This document shows, in pieces, positions 26,653-36,128 of a stretch of 40,497 nucleotides of DNA. The notes under the pieces are model-generated. The model saw nothing but the letters and a program-made list of their open reading frames with translations. It was not told where the DNA came from and searched no databases. The position numbers and the translations under genes were made by a program. How positions within the stretch are numbered: position 1 is the stretch's first letter; every line of letters begins with the position of its first letter. This DNA comes from Streptococcus sp. 596553. GTDB taxonomy: Bacteria; Bacillota; Bacilli; Lactobacillales; Streptococcaceae. The stretch covers positions 1 through 40,497 of the forward strand of contig NZ_OXCQ01000013.1 in assembly GCF_900411395.1 (NCBI RefSeq), given 5' to 3'.

Positions 26653-28344
26653 TTACATCTTCTCTGGCGCTTCTACTCCAAGCAAGCGAAGGGCTTCTTT
26701 GAGAACGACTGCGGTTGCGTAGCTAAGGGCTAGACGGCTGTCGCGTTCTGGGTTTTCATCCAAGATACGCGTGTGTGCATAGTATTTGTTAAAGGATTGA
26801 GCCAGGCTAATTGCAAATTTGGCAATGATAGAAGGTTCAAAGTTATCCGCCGCACGATTGATAATACGTGGGAAATCTTGGATGAGTTTGATGATTTCCC
26901 AGCTTTCAGCATCATTCAAGCTATAGTTGCCGGCTGTTTCTGGTTTGAAGTCTGCTTTGCGCAAGATAGATTGGATACGAGCGTAGGCATATTGAACGTA
27001 AGGTCCAGTTTCACCCTCGAAGGATACCATAGCTTCTAGGTCGAAGTCATACCCATTTGTACGGTCGGTCTTGAGGTCATAGAATTTAATGGCTCCAACC
27101 CCAACAGCATGCGCTACCTGGTCTTTGTTTTCTAGTTCAGGATTTTTAGCTTCGATTTGGGCTTTGGCACGACTAACGGCCTCTGCAATAGTAGGCTCTA
27201 GTAAGATGACATTCCCTTTACGAGTAGAGAGTTTTTTCCCTTCTTTTGTAACCAAACCAAAAGGAACATGGGTAATGTCGTCACTCCAATCGTAGCCCAT
27301 CTCTTGCAAAACAGCTTTGAGCTGTTTAAAGTGGGCAGATTGCTCTTGACCAACGACATAGATAGATTTAGCAAATTGGTATTCGTTTTTACGGTAAAGG
27401 GCTGCAGCTAAGTCACGTGTGATATAGAGAGTTGCACCATCAGATTTCTTGATAAGGGCTGGATGTTCAATTCCATATTTCTCAAGATTCACAACTTGGG
27501 CACCTTCTGATTCAACAAGAAGGCCTTTTTCAGAAAGAATGTCTACAACAGCATCCATCTTATCGTTGTAGAAGGCTTCCCCATTGTAGCTGTCAAATTC
27601 GACTTGCAATTCATTGTAAAGACGGTTAAATTCTACTAAACTTTCATCACGGAACCATTGCCAAAGAGCGAGAGCTTCCTCGTCTCCATTTTCAAGTTTA
27701 CGGAACCATTCGCGTGCTTCTTCATCCAAGCTAGGGTCATTTTCAGCTTCAGCATTGATACGAACGTAGAGTTTAAGAAGTTCATCGATTGGATGAGCTT
27801 TTACAGCTTCTTCGTCGCCCCATTTTTTGTAGGCAACAATCAACATCCCAAACTGTTTACCCCAGTCTCCCAAATGGTTGACCTTGACTGTTTGATAACC
27901 GATTTTTTGGAAAATATGTGATAAGCTATCTCCGATAACAGTTGAGCGCAGATGACCAATAGAGAATGGTTTAGCGATATTAGGACTAGACATGTCGATC
28001 ACAACATTTTCTTGTTTGCCAATAGTTTGGTCAGCATAGTGTTCTTTTTCAGTGATAACAGCTTGCAATACTTGAGCAGAAATGGCAGATTTATCAAGGA
28101 AAAAGTTGACGTAAGGTCCTGTTGCGACAACCTTTTCAAAGGCTTGACTGTTAATCTTTTCAGCCAGTTCAGCCGCAATCATTTGAGGCGCTTTACGTTC
28201 GACTTTTGCAAGAGAAAAAGCAGGGAAAGCAATGTCTCCCATTTCTGAGTTTTTAGGGGTTTCCAGTAAATTTAAAATAGCCTCTTGGTCTAGGCTATCA
28301 ATGACGCTAGCCAATTCGCTAGCAATCAATTCTTTTGTATTCAT
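26653..28344 (-). CDS. argS: Arginyl-tRNA synthetase
   Basis: A 563-aa class Ia synthetase charging tRNA-Arg. The N-terminal Add-1 domain is followed by the HIGH-type motif SIGH in [13 protein letters not shown] (near residue 132), the KMSKS-type KLSTRKG (near 376) and the C-terminal DALR anticodon-binding domain. The start follows AGGAG on the reverse strand. It is divergent from argR with about 135 bp between them, so both promoters and a likely ARG-type site share that gap. Confidence 0.97.
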   Translation of the reverse strand: MNTKELIASELASVIDSLDQEAILNLLETPKNSEMGDIAFPAFSLAKVERKAPQMIAAELAEKINSQAFEKVVATGPYVNFFLDKSAISAQVLQAVITEKEHYADQTIGKQENVVIDMSSPNIAKPFSIGHLRSTVIGDSLSHIFQKIGYQTVKVNHLGDWGKQFGMLIVAYKKWGDEEAVKAHPIDELLKLYVRINAEAENDPSLDEEAREWFRKLENGDEEALALWQWFRDESLVEFNRLYNELQVEFDSYNGEAFYNDKMDAVVDILSEKGLLVESEGAQVVNLEKYGIEHPALIKKSDGATLYITRDLAAALYRKNEYQFAKSIYVVGQEQSAHFKQLKAVLQEMGYDWSDDITHVPFGLVTKEGKKLSTRKGNVILLEPTIAEAVSRAKAQIEAKNPELENKDQVAHAVGVGAIKFYDLKTDRTNGYDFDLEAMVSFEGETGPYVQYAYARIQSILRKADFKPETAGNYSLNDAESWEIIKLIQDFPRIINRAADNFEPSIIAKFAISLAQSFNKYYAHTRILDENPERDSRLALSYATAVVLKEALRLLGVEAPEKM

Positions 28345-28408
28345 TAAGAGCTCCTTTTTGGACTTTTCTACTATTTTATCACAATTTTAAAGAAAGAAGA
28401 AAAAATTT

Positions 28409-28436
28409 TTGAAATCTCCTATTTTTTTGGTATAAT
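28409..28436 (+). promoter_or_regulatory. argR promoter
   Basis: TTGAAA (28409-28414), 16 bp, TATAAT (28431-28436). An AT-rich ARG-box-like stretch (TTATAAATATTCACAT, about 28453-28468) overlaps the early transcript and suggests autoregulation, which is inference. Confidence 0.7.
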
Positions 28437-28479
28437 ATAGTTATAAAAATAGTTATAAATATTCACATAAGAGGATTTT

Positions 28480-28926
28480 ATGAGAAAAAGAGATCGTCAT
28501 CAGTTAATAAAAAAAATGATTACTGAGGAGAAATTAAGTACACAAAAAGAAATTCAAGATCGGTTGGAGGCGCACAATGTTTTTGTGACGCAGACAACCC
28601 TGTCTCGTGATTTGCGCGAAATCGGCTTGACCAAGGTCAAGAAAAATGATATGGTGTATTATGTACTAGCAAATGAGACAGAAAAGATTGATTTGGTTGA
28701 ATTTTTGTCTCATCATTTAGAAGGCGTTGCAAGAGCAGAGTTTACCTTGGTGCTTCATACCAAACTGGGAGAAGCTTCTGTTTTGGCAAATATTGTAGAT
28801 GCAAACAAGGATGAATGGATTTTAGGAACAGTTGCTGGTGCCAATACCTTATTGGTCATTTGTCGAGACCAGCACGTTGCCAAACTCATGGAAGATCGTT
28901 TGCTAGATTTGATGAAAGATAAGTAA
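28480..28926 (+). CDS. argR: ArgR-family arginine repressor
   Basis: A 148-aa regulator. The N-terminal winged helix is at about residues 1-70 ([19 protein letters not shown]) and the C-terminal oligomerisation and arginine-binding domain at about 75-148. Where many ArgR proteins have GTIAGDDT for arginine binding, this one reads [12 protein letters not shown] (near residue 118), so its arginine response may differ. Streptococci often carry several ArgR/AhrC paralogues that work together. It lies beside argS and upstream of mutS, as in pneumococcus. Confidence 0.92.
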   Translation: MRKRDRHQLIKKMITEEKLSTQKEIQDRLEAHNVFVTQTTLSRDLREIGLTKVKKNDMVYYVLANETEKIDLVEFLSHHLEGVARAEFTLVLHTKLGEASVLANIVDANKDEWILGTVAGANTLLVICRDQHVAKLMEDRLLDLMKDK

Positions 28927-28927
28927 G

Positions 28928-28958
28928 GTCTTGGGAGTTGCTCTCAAGACTTATTTTT
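28928..28958 (+). terminator. Terminator between argR and mutS
   Basis: GTCTTGGGAG and CTCTCAAGAC form a 10-bp stem with one wobble and a TTG loop, followed by TTATTTTT. It overlaps an in-frame upstream extension of mutS, which argues against that longer start. Confidence 0.8.
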
Positions 28959-28976
28959 GACAAGGAGAGACGGACA

Positions 28977-31511
28977 ATGGCGACAGAAAAGCTATCACCC
29001 GGCATGCAACAGTATGTGGATATTAAAAAGCAATATCCAGATGCTTTTTTGCTCTTTCGTATGGGTGATTTTTATGAATTATTTTATGAGGATGCGGTCA
29101 ATGCTGCGCAGATTCTGGAAATTTCCTTAACGAGTCGCAACAAGAATGCGGACAATCCGATTCCTATGGCGGGTGTTCCCTATCATTCTGCCCAACAGTA
29201 CATCGATGTCTTGATTGAGCAGGGCTATAAGGTAGCCATTGCTGAGCAGATGGAAGATCCTAAACAAGCAGTTGGGGTTGTGAAACGAGAGGTTGTTCAG
29301 GTCATTACGCCAGGGACAGTGGTCGATAGCAGTAAGCCAGACAGTCAGAATAATTTTTTGGTTGCCATAGACCGTGATGGCAATCAATTTGGCTTAGCTT
29401 ATATGGACTTGGTGACGGGTGATTTTTATGTGACAGGTCTTTTGGATTTCACGCTGGTTTGTGGGGAAATCCGTAATCTCAAGGCGCGAGAAGTGGTGCT
29501 GGGATACGACTTGTCTGAGGAAGAGGAACAAATCCTCAGCCGTCAGATGAACCTGGTGCTTTCCTATGAAAAAGAAGGCTTTGAGGACCTTCATTTACTA
29601 GATTCACGATTGGCAACTGTGGAGCAATCGGCATCTAGTAAATTGCTCCAATATGTTCATCGGACGCAGATGAGGGAATTGAACCACCTCAAACCTGTTA
29701 TCCGCTATGAAATCAAGGATTTCTTGCAGATGGATTATGCGACCAAGGCTAGTCTGGATTTGGTTGAGAATGCTCGTTCGGGCAAGAAGCAAGGCAGTCT
29801 TTTTTGGCTTTTGGATGAAACCAAAACGGCTATGGGAATGCGTCTCTTGCGGTCTTGGATTCATCGTCCTTTGATTGATAAGGAGCGAATCATCCAACGT
29901 CAAGAAGTGGTGCAGGTCTTCCTCGACCATTTCTTTGAGCGCAGTGATTTGACAGACAGTCTCAAGGGTGTTTATGACATTGAACGCTTGGCTAGTCGGG
30001 TTTCTTTTGGCAAGACCAATCCCAAGGATCTCTTGCAGTTGGCGACTACCTTGTCTAGTGTGCCACGGATTCGTGGGATTTTAGAAGGAATGGAGCAATC
30101 TGCTCTAGCCTATCTCATTGAACAACTGGATGGAATCCCTGAGTTGGAGAGTTTGATTAGCGCAGCGATTGCTCCTGAAGCTCCTCATGTGATTACGGAA
30201 GGTGGCATTATCCGCACTGGATTTGATGAGACCTTAGACAAGTACCGTCGTGTGCTCAGAGAAGGGACTAGCTGGATTGCTGAAATTGAGGCTAAGGAGC
30301 GAGAAAACTCTGGTATCAGTACGCTCAAGATTGACTACAATAAAAAGGATGGCTACTATTTCCATGTGACCAATTCTCAACTGGGAAATGTGCCTGCTCA
30401 CTTTTTCCGCAAGGCGACGCTGAAAAACTCAGAACGTTTTGGAACCGAAGAATTAGCCCGTATCGAGGGAGATATGCTGGAAGCGCGTGAGAAGTCAGCC
30501 AACCTAGAGTATGAAATCTTTATGCGTATTCGTGAAGAGGTCAGCAAGTACATCCAACGTTTACAAGCTCTAGCCCAAGGAATTGCGACGGTTGATGTCC
30601 TGCAAAGTCTAGCAGTTGTGGCCGAAACCCAGCATTTGATTCGACCTGAGTTTGGAGATGATTCGCGGATTGATATCCAGAAAGGGCGCCATGCTGTCGT
30701 TGAAAAGGTCATGGGGGCTCAGACCTATATTCCCAATACGATTCAGATGGCAGAAGATACCAGTATTCAACTGATTACAGGGCCAAACATGAGTGGGAAG
30801 TCTACCTACATGCGTCAGTTAGCCATGATGGCGGTTATGGCTCAGTTGGGTTCTTATGTGCCAGCAGAAAGTGCCCATTTACCGATTTTTGATGCGATTT
30901 TTACCCGTATCGGAGCAGCCGATGACTTGGTTTCAGGTCAATCAACTTTCATGGTGGAGATGATGGAGGCCAATAATGCCATTTCGCATGCAACCAAGAA
31001 TTCTCTCATTCTCTTTGACGAGTTAGGGCGGGGAACCGCTACTTATGATGGGATGGCTCTTGCCCAATCTATCATCGAATACATTCACGAACATATCGGA
31101 GCCAAGACCCTCTTTGCGACCCACTACCATGAGTTGACTAGTCTGGAGTCCAGCTTGGAACACTTGGTCAATGTCCACGTGGCAACCTTAGAGCAGGATG
31201 GGCAGGTCACCTTCCTTCACAAGATTGAACCAGGACCAGCTGATAAATCCTACGGTATTCATGTTGCCAAGATTGCTGGCTTGCCAGTAGACCTTTTAGC
31301 AAGGGCGGACAAGATTTTGACTCAGTTAGAGAATCAAGGGACAGAAAGTCCTACTCCTATGAAACAAACAAGTACTGTCTCAGAACAGATTTCACTCTTT
31401 GATACGGCAGAAGAGCATCCTATCCTAGCAGAATTAGCTAAACTGGATGTTTACAATATGACACCTATGCAGGCTATGAATGTCTTGGTCGAGTTAAAAC
31501 AAAAATTATAA
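28977..31511 (+). CDS. mutS: DNA mismatch repair protein MutS (HexA)
   Basis: An 844-aa mismatch-recognition ATPase, the size of pneumococcal HexA. The N-terminal mismatch-binding motif is GDFYELF (Phe-X-Glu) near residue 29. Walker A is GPNMSGKST near residue 602, Walker B is [11 protein letters not shown], and THYHELT follows near residue 718. ATG 28977 sits 9 bp after AAGGAG; the open frame back to 28938 runs through the argR terminator. Acts with HexB (MutL), which is not in the window. Confidence 0.97.
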   Translation: MATEKLSPGMQQYVDIKKQYPDAFLLFRMGDFYELFYEDAVNAAQILEISLTSRNKNADNPIPMAGVPYHSAQQYIDVLIEQGYKVAIAEQMEDPKQAVGVVKREVVQVITPGTVVDSSKPDSQNNFLVAIDRDGNQFGLAYMDLVTGDFYVTGLLDFTLVCGEIRNLKAREVVLGYDLSEEEEQILSRQMNLVLSYEKEGFEDLHLLDSRLATVEQSASSKLLQYVHRTQMRELNHLKPVIRYEIKDFLQMDYATKASLDLVENARSGKKQGSLFWLLDETKTAMGMRLLRSWIHRPLIDKERIIQRQEVVQVFLDHFFERSDLTDSLKGVYDIERLASRVSFGKTNPKDLLQLATTLSSVPRIRGILEGMEQSALAYLIEQLDGIPELESLISAAIAPEAPHVITEGGIIRTGFDETLDKYRRVLREGTSWIAEIEAKERENSGISTLKIDYNKKDGYYFHVTNSQLGNVPAHFFRKATLKNSERFGTEELARIEGDMLEAREKSANLEYEIFMRIREEVSKYIQRLQALAQGIATVDVLQSLAVVAETQHLIRPEFGDDSRIDIQKGRHAVVEKVMGAQTYIPNTIQMAEDTSIQLITGPNMSGKSTYMRQLAMMAVMAQLGSYVPAESAHLPIFDAIFTRIGAADDLVSGQSTFMVEMMEANNAISHATKNSLILFDELGRGTATYDGMALAQSIIEYIHEHIGAKTLFATHYHELTSLESSLEHLVNVHVATLEQDGQVTFLHKIEPGPADKSYGIHVAKIAGLPVDLLARADKILTQLENQGTESPTPMKQTSTVSEQISLFDTAEEHPILAELAKLDVYNMTPMQAMNVLVELKQKL

Positions 31512-31554
31512 AGAATGAATTACTTGTCATTCTAGCTATATCAAGGAGACTTCT

Positions 31555-31583
31555 TTGACAAGTTCCCACTTTTTTGTTAGAAT
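31555..31583 (+). promoter_or_regulatory. patA promoter
   Basis: TTGACA (31555-31560), 17 bp, TAGAAT (31578-31583) with TGT before it (extended -10). This is one of the strongest promoters in the window, which fits a leader that is then attenuated. Confidence 0.85.
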
Positions 31584-31600
31584 AACATCACACAAACAGA

Positions 31601-31646
31601 ATGAAAAGGAGCTGACGCATTGTCGCTCCCTTTTGTCTATTTTTTA
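31601..31646 (+). promoter_or_regulatory. Transcription attenuator in the patA leader
   Basis: AAAAGGAGC (31604-31612) pairs with GCTCCCTTTT (31625-31634) with one bulge, with inner TGAC/GTC pairs and a T-rich run up to 31645. The hairpin lies after the promoter and directly before the patA ribosome binding site. In pneumococcus, disruption of a leader attenuator here is a known cause of PatAB overexpression and fluoroquinolone resistance. A minimal frame ATG AAA AGG AGC TGA (31601-31615) runs into the stem. Confidence 0.85.
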
Positions 31647-31656
31647 AGGAGAAAGT

Positions 31657-33363
31657 ATGCTGATTCAGAAAATAAAAACCTACAAGTGGCAGGCCTTAGC
31701 TTCGCTCCTGATGACAGGCTTGATGGTTGCTAGTTCACTTTTGCAACCGCGTTATCTGCAGGAAGTGTTAGACGCCCTCCTTGCTGGAAAATATGAAGCT
31801 ATTTATAGTATCGGGGCTTGGTTGATTGGTGTGGCCGTGGTTGGTCTAGTTGCTGGTGGGCTCAATGTTGTCCTTGCAGCCTATATTGCCCAAGGAGTTT
31901 CATCAGACCTTCGAGAGGATGCCTTCCGTAAAATCCAAACATTTTCTTATGCTAATATTGAACAATTTAATGCGGGAAATCTAGTCGTTCGCATGACAAA
32001 TGATATCAACCAGATTCAGAATGTCGTCATGATGACCTTCCAAATTCTTTTCAGACTTCCCCTCTTGTTCATCGGTTCGTTTATCTTGGCGGTTCAAACC
32101 TTACCTTCTCTGTGGTGGGTGATTGTTCTCATGGTAGTCTTGATTTTTGGTTTGACTGCTGTCATGATGGGAATGATGGGACCTCGTTTTGCCAAGTTTC
32201 AAACCCTTCTTGAACGCATCAATGCCATTGCCAAGGAAAATTTGCGTGGCGTTCGTGTGGTCAAGTCCTTTGTCCAAGAAAAAGAGCAATTTGCTAAGTT
32301 TACGGAGGTTTCAGACGAACTTCTCGGTCAAAACCTTTACATTGGTTATGCCTTTTCAGTAGTGGAACCCTTTATGATGTTGGTCGGCTACGGGGCGGTT
32401 TTCCTCTCTATTTGGCTGGTTGCTGGAATGGTTCAGTCGAATCCGTCTGTTGTTGGTTCCATCGCTTCTTTCGTTAATTACCTAAGCCAGATTATCTTTA
32501 CCATTGTTATGGTTGGATTTTTGGGAAATTCTGTCAGTCGTGCTATGATTTCCATGCGTCGTATTCGAGAAATTCTTGACGCAGAGCCAGCCATGACCTT
32601 CAAGGATGTCCCAGATGAAGAGTTAGTCGGAAGTCTTAGTTTTGAAAATGTGACCTTTACCTATCCAATGGACAAGGAACCGATGCTGAAAGATGTGAGC
32701 TTTACTATTGAACCTGGTCAGATGGTTGGTGTCGTTGGAGCGACTGGTGCAGGAAAATCAACCTTGGCTCAATTGATTCCACGTCTTTTTGACCCACAGG
32801 AAGGGGCTATCAAAATCGGAGGCAGGGATATTCGAGAAGTGAGTGAAGGAACCCTGCGTAAAACAGTTTCTATCGTTCTCCAACGTGCTATTCTCTTTAG
32901 TGGAACGATTGCAGATAACTTGAGACAGGGCAAAGGAGATGCCACTCTATTTGAAATGGAGCGTGCAGCCAATATTGCCCAAGCCAGTGAATTCATTCAT
33001 CGTATGGAGAAAACCTTTGAAAGTCCAGTTGAGGAACGAGGAACCAACTTCTCTGGTGGGCAAAAACAAAGGATGTCGATTGCGCGTGGGATTGTCAGCA
33101 ATCCGCGTATTCTGATTTTTGACGATTCGACCTCGGCCTTGGATGCCAAGTCAGAGCGCCTGGTTCAAGAAGCCTTGAATAAGGACTTGAAGGGAACAAC
33201 AACCATTATCATCGCGCAAAAGATTAGCTCGGTTGTCCATGCAGACAAGATCTTGGTTCTAGATCAAGGACGATTGATTGGTCAAGGCACGCATGCAGAC
33301 TTGGTTGCCAACAATGCCGTTTACCGTGAAATCTACGAAACACAGAAAGGAAAGGAGGAGTAA
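31657..33363 (+). CDS. patA: ABC multidrug exporter half-transporter PatA
   Basis: A 568-aa half-transporter with an N-terminal six-TM domain and a C-terminal ATPase. It works with PatB to export fluoroquinolones and dyes in pneumococcus. Walker A is GATGAGKST (near residue 365) and the signature is FSGGQKQRMS. Walker B is ILIFDDSTSALD, where Asp replaces the usual catalytic Glu. Together with PatB's altered signature this makes one ATP site degenerate, as in other heterodimeric exporters. AAGGAG precedes the ATG, and patB follows one base after the stop. Confidence 0.95.
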   Translation: MLIQKIKTYKWQALASLLMTGLMVASSLLQPRYLQEVLDALLAGKYEAIYSIGAWLIGVAVVGLVAGGLNVVLAAYIAQGVSSDLREDAFRKIQTFSYANIEQFNAGNLVVRMTNDINQIQNVVMMTFQILFRLPLLFIGSFILAVQTLPSLWWVIVLMVVLIFGLTAVMMGMMGPRFAKFQTLLERINAIAKENLRGVRVVKSFVQEKEQFAKFTEVSDELLGQNLYIGYAFSVVEPFMMLVGYGAVFLSIWLVAGMVQSNPSVVGSIASFVNYLSQIIFTIVMVGFLGNSVSRAMISMRRIREILDAEPAMTFKDVPDEELVGSLSFENVTFTYPMDKEPMLKDVSFTIEPGQMVGVVGATGAGKSTLAQLIPRLFDPQEGAIKIGGRDIREVSEGTLRKTVSIVLQRAILFSGTIADNLRQGKGDATLFEMERAANIAQASEFIHRMEKTFESPVEERGTNFSGGQKQRMSIARGIVSNPRILIFDDSTSALDAKSERLVQEALNKDLKGTTTIIIAQKISSVVHADKILVLDQGRLIGQGTHADLVANNAVYREIYETQKGKEE

Positions 33364-33364
33364 A

Positions 33365-35131
33365 ATGAAGACAGTTCAATTTTTTTGGAATTATTTTAAA
33401 GTCTATAAGCTATCATTTGTAGTTGTTATCCTGATGATTGTTCTGGCGACTCTTGCCCAAGCCCTCTTTCCAGTCTTTTCTGGACAAGCAGTGACGCAGT
33501 TAGCTAATTTAGTTCAAGCTTATCAAAATGGCAATCCAGAACTTGTTTGGCAAAGCCTATCAGGAATCATGGTCAATCTTGGTCTGCTGGTTTTAGTTCT
33601 ATTTATCTCCAGCGTCATATACATGTGTCTCATGACGCGCGTGATTGCAGAGTCGACCAACGAGATGCGTAAAGGTCTCTTTGGTAAGCTTGCTCGCTTG
33701 ACGGTTTCTTTCTTTGACCGCCGACAAGATGGAGATATCCTGTCTCGTTTTACCAGTGATTTGGATAATATTCTCCAAGCCTTTAATGAAAGTCTGGTTC
33801 AGGTCATGAGCAATATTGTTTTATACATTGGTCTGATTCTTGTCATGTTTTCGAGAAATGTGACCCTGGCCCTCATCACTATTGCCAGCACACCAGTGGC
33901 CTTTCTTATGTTGATTTTCATCGTGAAAATGGCCCGCAAATACACCAACCTCCAACAAAAAGAGGTAGGGAAACTCAACGCCTATATGGATGAGAGTATC
34001 TCAGGCCAAAAAGCCGTGATTGTGCAAGGAATTCAAGAGGATATGATGGCAGGATTTCTTGAACAAAATGAGCGCGTGCGCAAGGCAACCTTTAAAGGAA
34101 GAATGTTTTCAGGAATTCTTTTCCCTGTCATGAATGGGATGAGTCTGGTCAACACAGCCATCATTATCTTTGCTGGTTCAGCTGTACTTTTGAATGATAA
34201 GTCTATTGAAACAAGTACAGCCCTAGGTCTGATTGTTATGTTTGCCCAATTTTCTCAGCAATACTACCAGCCTATTATTCAAGTTGCAGCTAGTTGGGGA
34301 AGTCTCCAGTTGGCCTTTACAGGTGCTGAACGGATTCAGGAAATGTTTGACGCAGAGGAAGAAATCCGACCTGAAAAGGCTCCAATCTTCACTCAGTTGC
34401 AAGAAGGTGTTGAAATTAGTCATATTGATTTTTCATACTTGCCTGATAAACCTATTTTGAAAGATGTTAGCATTTCTGCCCCTAAAGGCCAGATGACAGC
34501 AGTTGTTGGTCCGACTGGGTCAGGGAAAACGACCATTATGAACCTCATCAATCGTTTTTATGATGTTGATGCTGGTGGTATTTATTTTGATGGCAAAGAC
34601 ATTCGTGACTATGATTTGGATAGTCTCAGAAGCAAGGTGGGAATTGTCTTGCAAGATTCGGTCTTGTTTAGCGGAACCATTCGAGACAATATCCGTTTCG
34701 GTGTGCCAGATGCCAGTCGGGAAATGGTTGAGTCAGCAGCCAAAGCAACCCATATTCACGACTATATCGAAAGTTTACCTGACAAATACGATACTCTTAT
34801 AGATGATGAGCAGAGCATCTTTTCGACTGGACAGAAACAATTGATTTCTATCGCTCGAACCCTGATGACAGATCCAGAAGTCCTCATTCTAGATGAAGCA
34901 ACTTCAAACGTAGATACGGTGACAGAAAGCAAGATTCAGCATGCTATGGAGGCGGTTGTAGCGGGTAGAACCAGTTTTGTCATTGCCCATCGCTTGAAAA
35001 CCATTCTCAATGCAGACCAGATTATTGTCCTTAAAGATGGAGAAGTCATTGAACGCGGTAATCACCATGAACTCTTGAAACTAGGTGGATTCTACTCAGA
35101 ACTCTATCACAATCAATTTGTCTTCGAATAA
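33365..35131 (+). CDS. patB: ABC multidrug exporter half-transporter PatB
   Basis: A 588-aa half-transporter, the size of pneumococcal PatB. ATG 33365 (MKTVQFFWNYFK) follows AAAGGAGGAG; a longer frame back to 33278 lies inside patA. Walker A is GPTGSGKTT near residue 383 and Walker B is ILDEATSNVD with the catalytic Glu. The signature is FSTGQKQLIS, not the canonical SGGQ, and is the partner defect to PatA's Walker B. Contiguous with patA, so equimolar expression is likely. Confidence 0.95.
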   Translation: MKTVQFFWNYFKVYKLSFVVVILMIVLATLAQALFPVFSGQAVTQLANLVQAYQNGNPELVWQSLSGIMVNLGLLVLVLFISSVIYMCLMTRVIAESTNEMRKGLFGKLARLTVSFFDRRQDGDILSRFTSDLDNILQAFNESLVQVMSNIVLYIGLILVMFSRNVTLALITIASTPVAFLMLIFIVKMARKYTNLQQKEVGKLNAYMDESISGQKAVIVQGIQEDMMAGFLEQNERVRKATFKGRMFSGILFPVMNGMSLVNTAIIIFAGSAVLLNDKSIETSTALGLIVMFAQFSQQYYQPIIQVAASWGSLQLAFTGAERIQEMFDAEEEIRPEKAPIFTQLQEGVEISHIDFSYLPDKPILKDVSISAPKGQMTAVVGPTGSGKTTIMNLINRFYDVDAGGIYFDGKDIRDYDLDSLRSKVGIVLQDSVLFSGTIRDNIRFGVPDASREMVESAAKATHIHDYIESLPDKYDTLIDDEQSIFSTGQKQLISIARTLMTDPEVLILDEATSNVDTVTESKIQHAMEAVVAGRTSFVIAHRLKTILNADQIIVLKDGEVIERGNHHELLKLGGFYSELYHNQFVFE

Positions 35132-35136
35132 GAAAG

Positions 35137-35163
35137 AAGTTGTCCTATGGGGCAGCTTTTTCT
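35137..35163 (+). terminator. patAB terminator
   Basis: AAGTTGTCC and GGGCAGCTT pair over 9 bp with two G-U wobbles, followed by TTTTCTT. Confidence 0.75.
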
Positions 35164-35268
35164 TGTCCATAAAAAATATTTATCACATCCTTAAAAAAAA
35201 CATATTAGACGAAAGGTGTTTTGAGTGATATGATAGGACTATCGTTAATATTCGAAAGGAGAGACATC

Positions 35269-35958
35269 ATGGCTAGAACGGTTGTAGGAGTTGCTGCAAA
35301 TCTATGTCCCGTAGACGCAGAAGGCAAAAACATTCATTCATCTGTATCTTGTAGATTCGCAGAGAGCATTCGTCAAGTCGGCGGTCTCCCTTTAGTCATT
35401 CCTGTTGGTGATGAGTCAGTTGTACGCGATTATGTGGAAATGATTGACAAGCTTATTTTGACAGGCGGTCAAAATGTCCATCCTCAGTTTTATGGAGAGA
35501 AAAAGACCATCGAGAGTGATGATTACAATCTAGTCCGTGATGAGTTTGAACTGGCCCTCTTGAAGGAAGCTCTCCGTCAGAATAAACCAATTATGGCAAT
35601 CTGTCGCGGTGTTCAACTTGTCAATGTTGCCTTTGGGGGAACCCTAAATCAAGAAATCGAAGGTCATTGGCAAGGACTACCTTTCGGAACATCTCACTCT
35701 ATTGAGACAGTGGAGGGAAGCGTGGTGGCTAAGCTATTTGGGAAAGAAAGTCAGGTCAATTCCGTCCATCGTCAGAGTATCAAAGAATTGGCACCTAATT
35801 TCCGTGTAACTGCTATTGATCCAAGAGACCAGACCATCGAAGCGATTGAATCTATCGACGAACACCGCATTATCGGTTTGCAGTGGCATCCAGAGTTTCT
35901 GGTTAATGAAGAAGATGGTAATTTAGAATTATTTGAGTATTTATTGAATGAACTATAA
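35269..35958 (+). CDS. Class I glutamine amidotransferase-like hydrolase (PuuD/peptidase C26 family)
   Basis: A 229-aa hydrolase. The catalytic Cys is in MAICRGVQL (near residue 109) and His-Glu in LQWHPEFL near residue 207. The layout matches gamma-glutamyl-gamma-aminobutyrate hydrolase-type proteins, but the natural substrate in streptococci is not established. ATG 35269 follows AAAGGAGA; a TTG at 35221 lies in promoter DNA (TTAGAC, 18 bp, TATGAT at 35205-35234). Single gene with its own terminator. Confidence 0.88.
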   Translation: MARTVVGVAANLCPVDAEGKNIHSSVSCRFAESIRQVGGLPLVIPVGDESVVRDYVEMIDKLILTGGQNVHPQFYGEKKTIESDDYNLVRDEFELALLKEALRQNKPIMAICRGVQLVNVAFGGTLNQEIEGHWQGLPFGTSHSIETVEGSVVAKLFGKESQVNSVHRQSIKELAPNFRVTAIDPRDQTIEAIESIDEHRIIGLQWHPEFLVNEEDGNLELFEYLLNEL

Positions 35959-35996
35959 CGACTGGTGTATCTGGTCGTTCTTTCTTTTATTTTTTC
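35957..35996 (+). terminator. Terminator after the amidotransferase gene
   Basis: AACGAC and GTCGTT form a short stem around an 11-base loop, followed by CTTTCTTTTATTTTTT. Confidence 0.7.
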
Positions 35997-36021
35997 AAAA
36001 TTTTTGGAATATGGAATTTTT

Positions 36022-36037
36022 ACGCAAACGTTTGAAT
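36022..36037. promoter_or_regulatory. cre-like palindrome upstream of pgi
   Basis: ACGCAAACGTTTGAAT contains the 10-bp palindrome CAAACGTTTG (36025-36034), similar to the malQ operator at 204-219. It lies about 80 bp upstream of the expected pgi start point. CcpA or another LacI-family protein could bind. Confidence 0.55.
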
Positions 36038-36071
36038 TCTGATAAAAATTGGAGAAATTCGACAAAAAAAC

Positions 36072-36100
36072 TTGAAAAAAACGAAGGTAAGCGTTATGAT
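36072..36100 (+). promoter_or_regulatory. pgi promoter
   Basis: TTGAAA (36072-36077), 17 bp, TATGAT (36095-36100). An open frame starting at this TTG is therefore promoter DNA, not coding. Confidence 0.75.
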
Positions 36101-36128
36101 AGAAAAGAAGAAATATTGGAGGAATAAC

